From positions 310,001 to 374,000 of the forward strand of contig NZ_FWXV01000006.1 in the NCBI RefSeq assembly GCF_900176515.1: a stretch of DNA of 64,000 nucleotides, written 5' to 3'. The position numbers and the translations under genes were made by a program. Position 1 is the first letter of the stretch, and each line of letters opens with the position of its first letter. Source of the stretch: Kibdelosporangium aridum. Its GTDB lineage: Bacteria; Actinomycetota; Actinomycetes; Mycobacteriales; Pseudonocardiaceae. Below are positions 62,257 to 64,000 of this stretch, one piece after another. The notes under the pieces are model-generated. The model did no database searches, had not been told where the DNA came from, and saw only the letters and a program-made list of their open reading frames with translations.

Positions 62257-64000
62257 CTAGCGACGAGCACTCCCGGGCCCGGGGACGTTCCAGCTGGACA
62301 GATCCAGTTCGTGCAGGTCGGCGGGTTCGGGGGCGAAGTACCGGCCGAGGGCGGTGTCCGCGCCGATCTCGCGCCACCAGTCGGCCTGTTCGGCGGTTTC
62401 GATGCCGTCGACGGTGATGGCCGCGCCCGCGAGGTGGGCGACCTCGATCAGGTCAGTCAGCGTCCGTGTGATCAGACTCGACTTGCCGGATCGCAGGCGT
62501 TCCACGAGTCGGGGCGCGATCCGGGCGGACGACGCGGGCAGGTCTTCCAGGCATTCGATGTCGCCCGCGGCGCTGCCGAAGTCGTGGACCTCCATGGTGA
62601 TGCCGTTGTCCGCGAGGACGCGGAAGTTGTCGACCGACTCGCCGCGGTCGGCCAGTAGGACCGACGCGGGCATGCTGATCCGCAGCAGCGAGGGGTCCAT
62701 CTCGGCTTCCGTCAGGCGGATCAGGACCGCGCCGACCAGATCGGGGTCACAGGCCTGGTTCGCGGTCAACGCCATTGTCAGCGGTAGTGCGGTGCCGTGC
62801 TCCGTGTTCCACCACTGGACCTGCTTACCGGCTTCGTCGAGCAGGGTGTCGCGCAGCGGCACGATCAGACCGGTCTGCTCGGCCAGTTCGAGGCACAGCG
62901 AGTGCGAGATGACCTCGGACTCGTGCTCCCACCGCAACAGCGCCTCGAATCCGGCACGGCCGCCGTCGGACAGCCGGATCAGCGGACGGCACACGACCGT
63001 GATCTCGCCCATCTCCAGCGCGCCCGGCATCTGGGCGGCCAGGCTGAACCTGGAGCGGTCCCTGGCGTCCTCGGCCGAGTCGAACAGGCCCCACTGCCGT
63101 CTGCCGTTGGCTTTCGCGCGCCGCAACGTCATGTCCGCGGTCCGCAGCAGCTCGTTGACATCGGCGTCCGCGGGCGGCTTGTGCACCACGCCGATGCTCG
63201 CCGACGCGGCCACGCCCCGGCCGTCGAAGTAAATCGGTTCGGCCAGCTCCTCGTTGATCGACGCGATCATGCTGACCAGGTCCGGTGTGGTCTCGGAGTT
63301 CTGCACGATGATCGCGAACTCGTCACCGTCGAACCGGGCGACCATCGCGTTCTCGCCGGCCACCACGGCCCGCAGCCGTTGTGCCACGTTCATCAACACC
63401 CGGTCGCCGACGCTGCGGCCGAGGCCGTCGGTGATCATCGAGAAGGCGTCAAGGTCCAGGTGGTAGAGGGTCGCGCCGATGTCCGGATCCGCTTGGCGCA
63501 GCACGCTTTCCAGCCGCGTGGAGAAGTACTGCCGGTTCGGCAGGCCGGTCAGCACGTCGTGCAGCGACTGGTGCGACAGCTGGCCCTGCAGCAGCGACAT
63601 CTCGGTCTCGTCGTGCACGCTGACCAGCAGGTGGGTCGGTGTGGAACCGTTGTCGCGCAACACGGTTATCGACATGCTGGCGCGTACGGCTTCGCCGTCC
63701 TGGCGGATCAGCCTGCGCTGCTGGTGCAGCCGCTCGGCCCAGCCGTCGGCGAGGTCACGGCACGCCGCCTTGAGGAACGGCGCCTCGTCCGGGTCGACCA
63801 CGTCGAAGAGCGTCACGTCGTCGAAATCCGTGCGGTCCAACATGTTCTGCAACGCGGGGTTGGCGCGGACGAACGCGCCGGTCAGCTCGACGATGGCGAT
63901 CCCGCTCGGTGAGGAGGTGAAGATCGCGTCGAACCGGGCCTGGGTCGCGCGTGCCTGGCGCTGCGCGTCGGACCCGGCGCGGACCAGCGCCTCCTTGATG
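62257..64000 (-). CDS. PAS-GGDEF-EAL protein (5' part outside the window)
   Basis: About 581 residues visible; the frame is open to 64000. PAS end (FDAIFTSSPSGIAIVEL), GGDEF domain with RFDGDEFAII (the first Gly of GGDEF is Asp) and LPNRQYFSTRLESVL, EAL domain with GFEALLRWEH. Several EAL metal positions are changed: the usual IDDFGTG reads VHDFGSA, so phosphodiesterase activity is doubtful. Would act in cyclic-di-GMP signalling. Confidence 0.85.
   Translation of the reverse strand, partial: IKEALVRAGSDAQRQARATQARFDAIFTSSPSGIAIVELTGAFVRANPALQNMLDRTDFDDVTLFDVVDPDEAPFLKAACRDLADGWAERLHQQRRLIRQDGEAVRASMSITVLRDNGSTPTHLLVSVHDETEMSLLQGQLSHQSLHDVLTGLPNRQYFSTRLESVLRQADPDIGATLYHLDLDAFSMITDGLGRSVGDRVLMNVAQRLRAVVAGENAMVARFDGDEFAIIVQNSETTPDLVSMIASINEELAEPIYFDGRGVAASASIGVVHKPPADADVNELLRTADMTLRRAKANGRRQWGLFDSAEDARDRSRFSLAAQMPGALEMGEITVVCRPLIRLSDGGRAGFEALLRWEHESEVISHSLCLELAEQTGLIVPLRDTLLDEAGKQVQWWNTEHGTALPLTMALTANQACDPDLVGAVLIRLTEAEMDPSLLRISMPASVLLADRGESVDNFRVLADNGITMEVHDFGSAAGDIECLEDLPASSARIAPRLVERLRSGKSSLITRTLTDLIEVAHLAGAAITVDGIETAEQADWWREIGADTALGRYFAPEPADLHELDLSSWNVPGPGSARR

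Noticed and set aside
62797..63912. Plus-strand 371-codon ORF opposite the GGDEF-EAL gene
   Set aside because: Antisense shadow caused by high GC third positions; no motif, while the minus frame has full PAS-GGDEF-EAL motifs.
2..64000. CRISPR arrays, rRNA or tRNA genes
   Set aside because: No regularly spaced repeats or recognisable tRNA/rRNA sequence seen on reading; a tRNA scan would be the decisive test.

Overview
The window is high-GC DNA with GTG and TTG starts, purine-rich Shine-Dalgarno sites and many 4-base ATGA or GTGA gene overlaps. DUF397, SARP and AfsR/LuxR-type STAND regulators, a mycobacterial-type Rv3030/Rv3031/Rv3032 set and a probable mycofactocin methyltransferase point to a filamentous actinomycete, most likely of the Pseudonocardiales. 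The genus cannot be fixed from the sequence.

Layout. 1-2400: 3' part of a ThDP-dependent benzoylformate-decarboxylase-like gene and a convergent NitT/TauT-type binding lipoprotein. 2866-12225: a tight six-gene minus-strand operon. It makes 2,3-diaminopropionate (SbnA and SbnB homologues), carries a SyrP/TauD-type hydroxylase, a free-standing C'-A-PCP synthetase and a second protein that joins a carrier domain to a polytopic membrane module with hexapeptide-repeat domains, like the C-terminal part of polylysine-type synthetases. This is the best candidate for an undescribed system. 12430-19930: accessory DNA with a broken IS605-type tnpB, an IS607-type element with a frameshifted tnpB, a tnpB stub, an HTH-TPR regulator, a LOG-fold protein and a DUF4142 secreted protein. 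19933-26095: poly-gamma-glutamate locus (capB, capC, an NlpC/P60-like protein, a double-sensor HAMP membrane protein and a divergent membrane-anchored possible hydrolase). 26271-28413: SARP regulator, orphan PqqD-like protein, micro-ORF and SDR. 30880-33320: four secreted small proteins, two of which share a new-looking repeat. 37167-40819: haloperoxidase/PAP2-like protein, ricin-fold secreted protein, hexapeptide acyltransferase and zinc-ribbon protein. 45082-47373: SnoaL-like protein, Cu/Zn SOD and small regulatory genes. 47694-58607: the Rv3032-, Rv3031- and Rv3030-like genes, with the first separated from the other two by about 7.4 kb holding an Fe-alcohol dehydrogenase, a two-component system, an MftM-like methyltransferase and another LuxR regulator. 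61016-64000: HATPase anti-sigma-like protein, broken MEDS-STAS gene and the 3' part of a PAS-GGDEF-EAL gene.

Scattered from 28 to 61 kb are eight copies or remnants of one family of large AfsR/LuxR-type NTPase regulators. Three are intact, one is intact but has no DNA-binding domain, and four are frameshifted, deleted or reduced to a tail. The family has clearly been expanding and decaying at this site. No rRNA, tRNA or CRISPR array was recognised.
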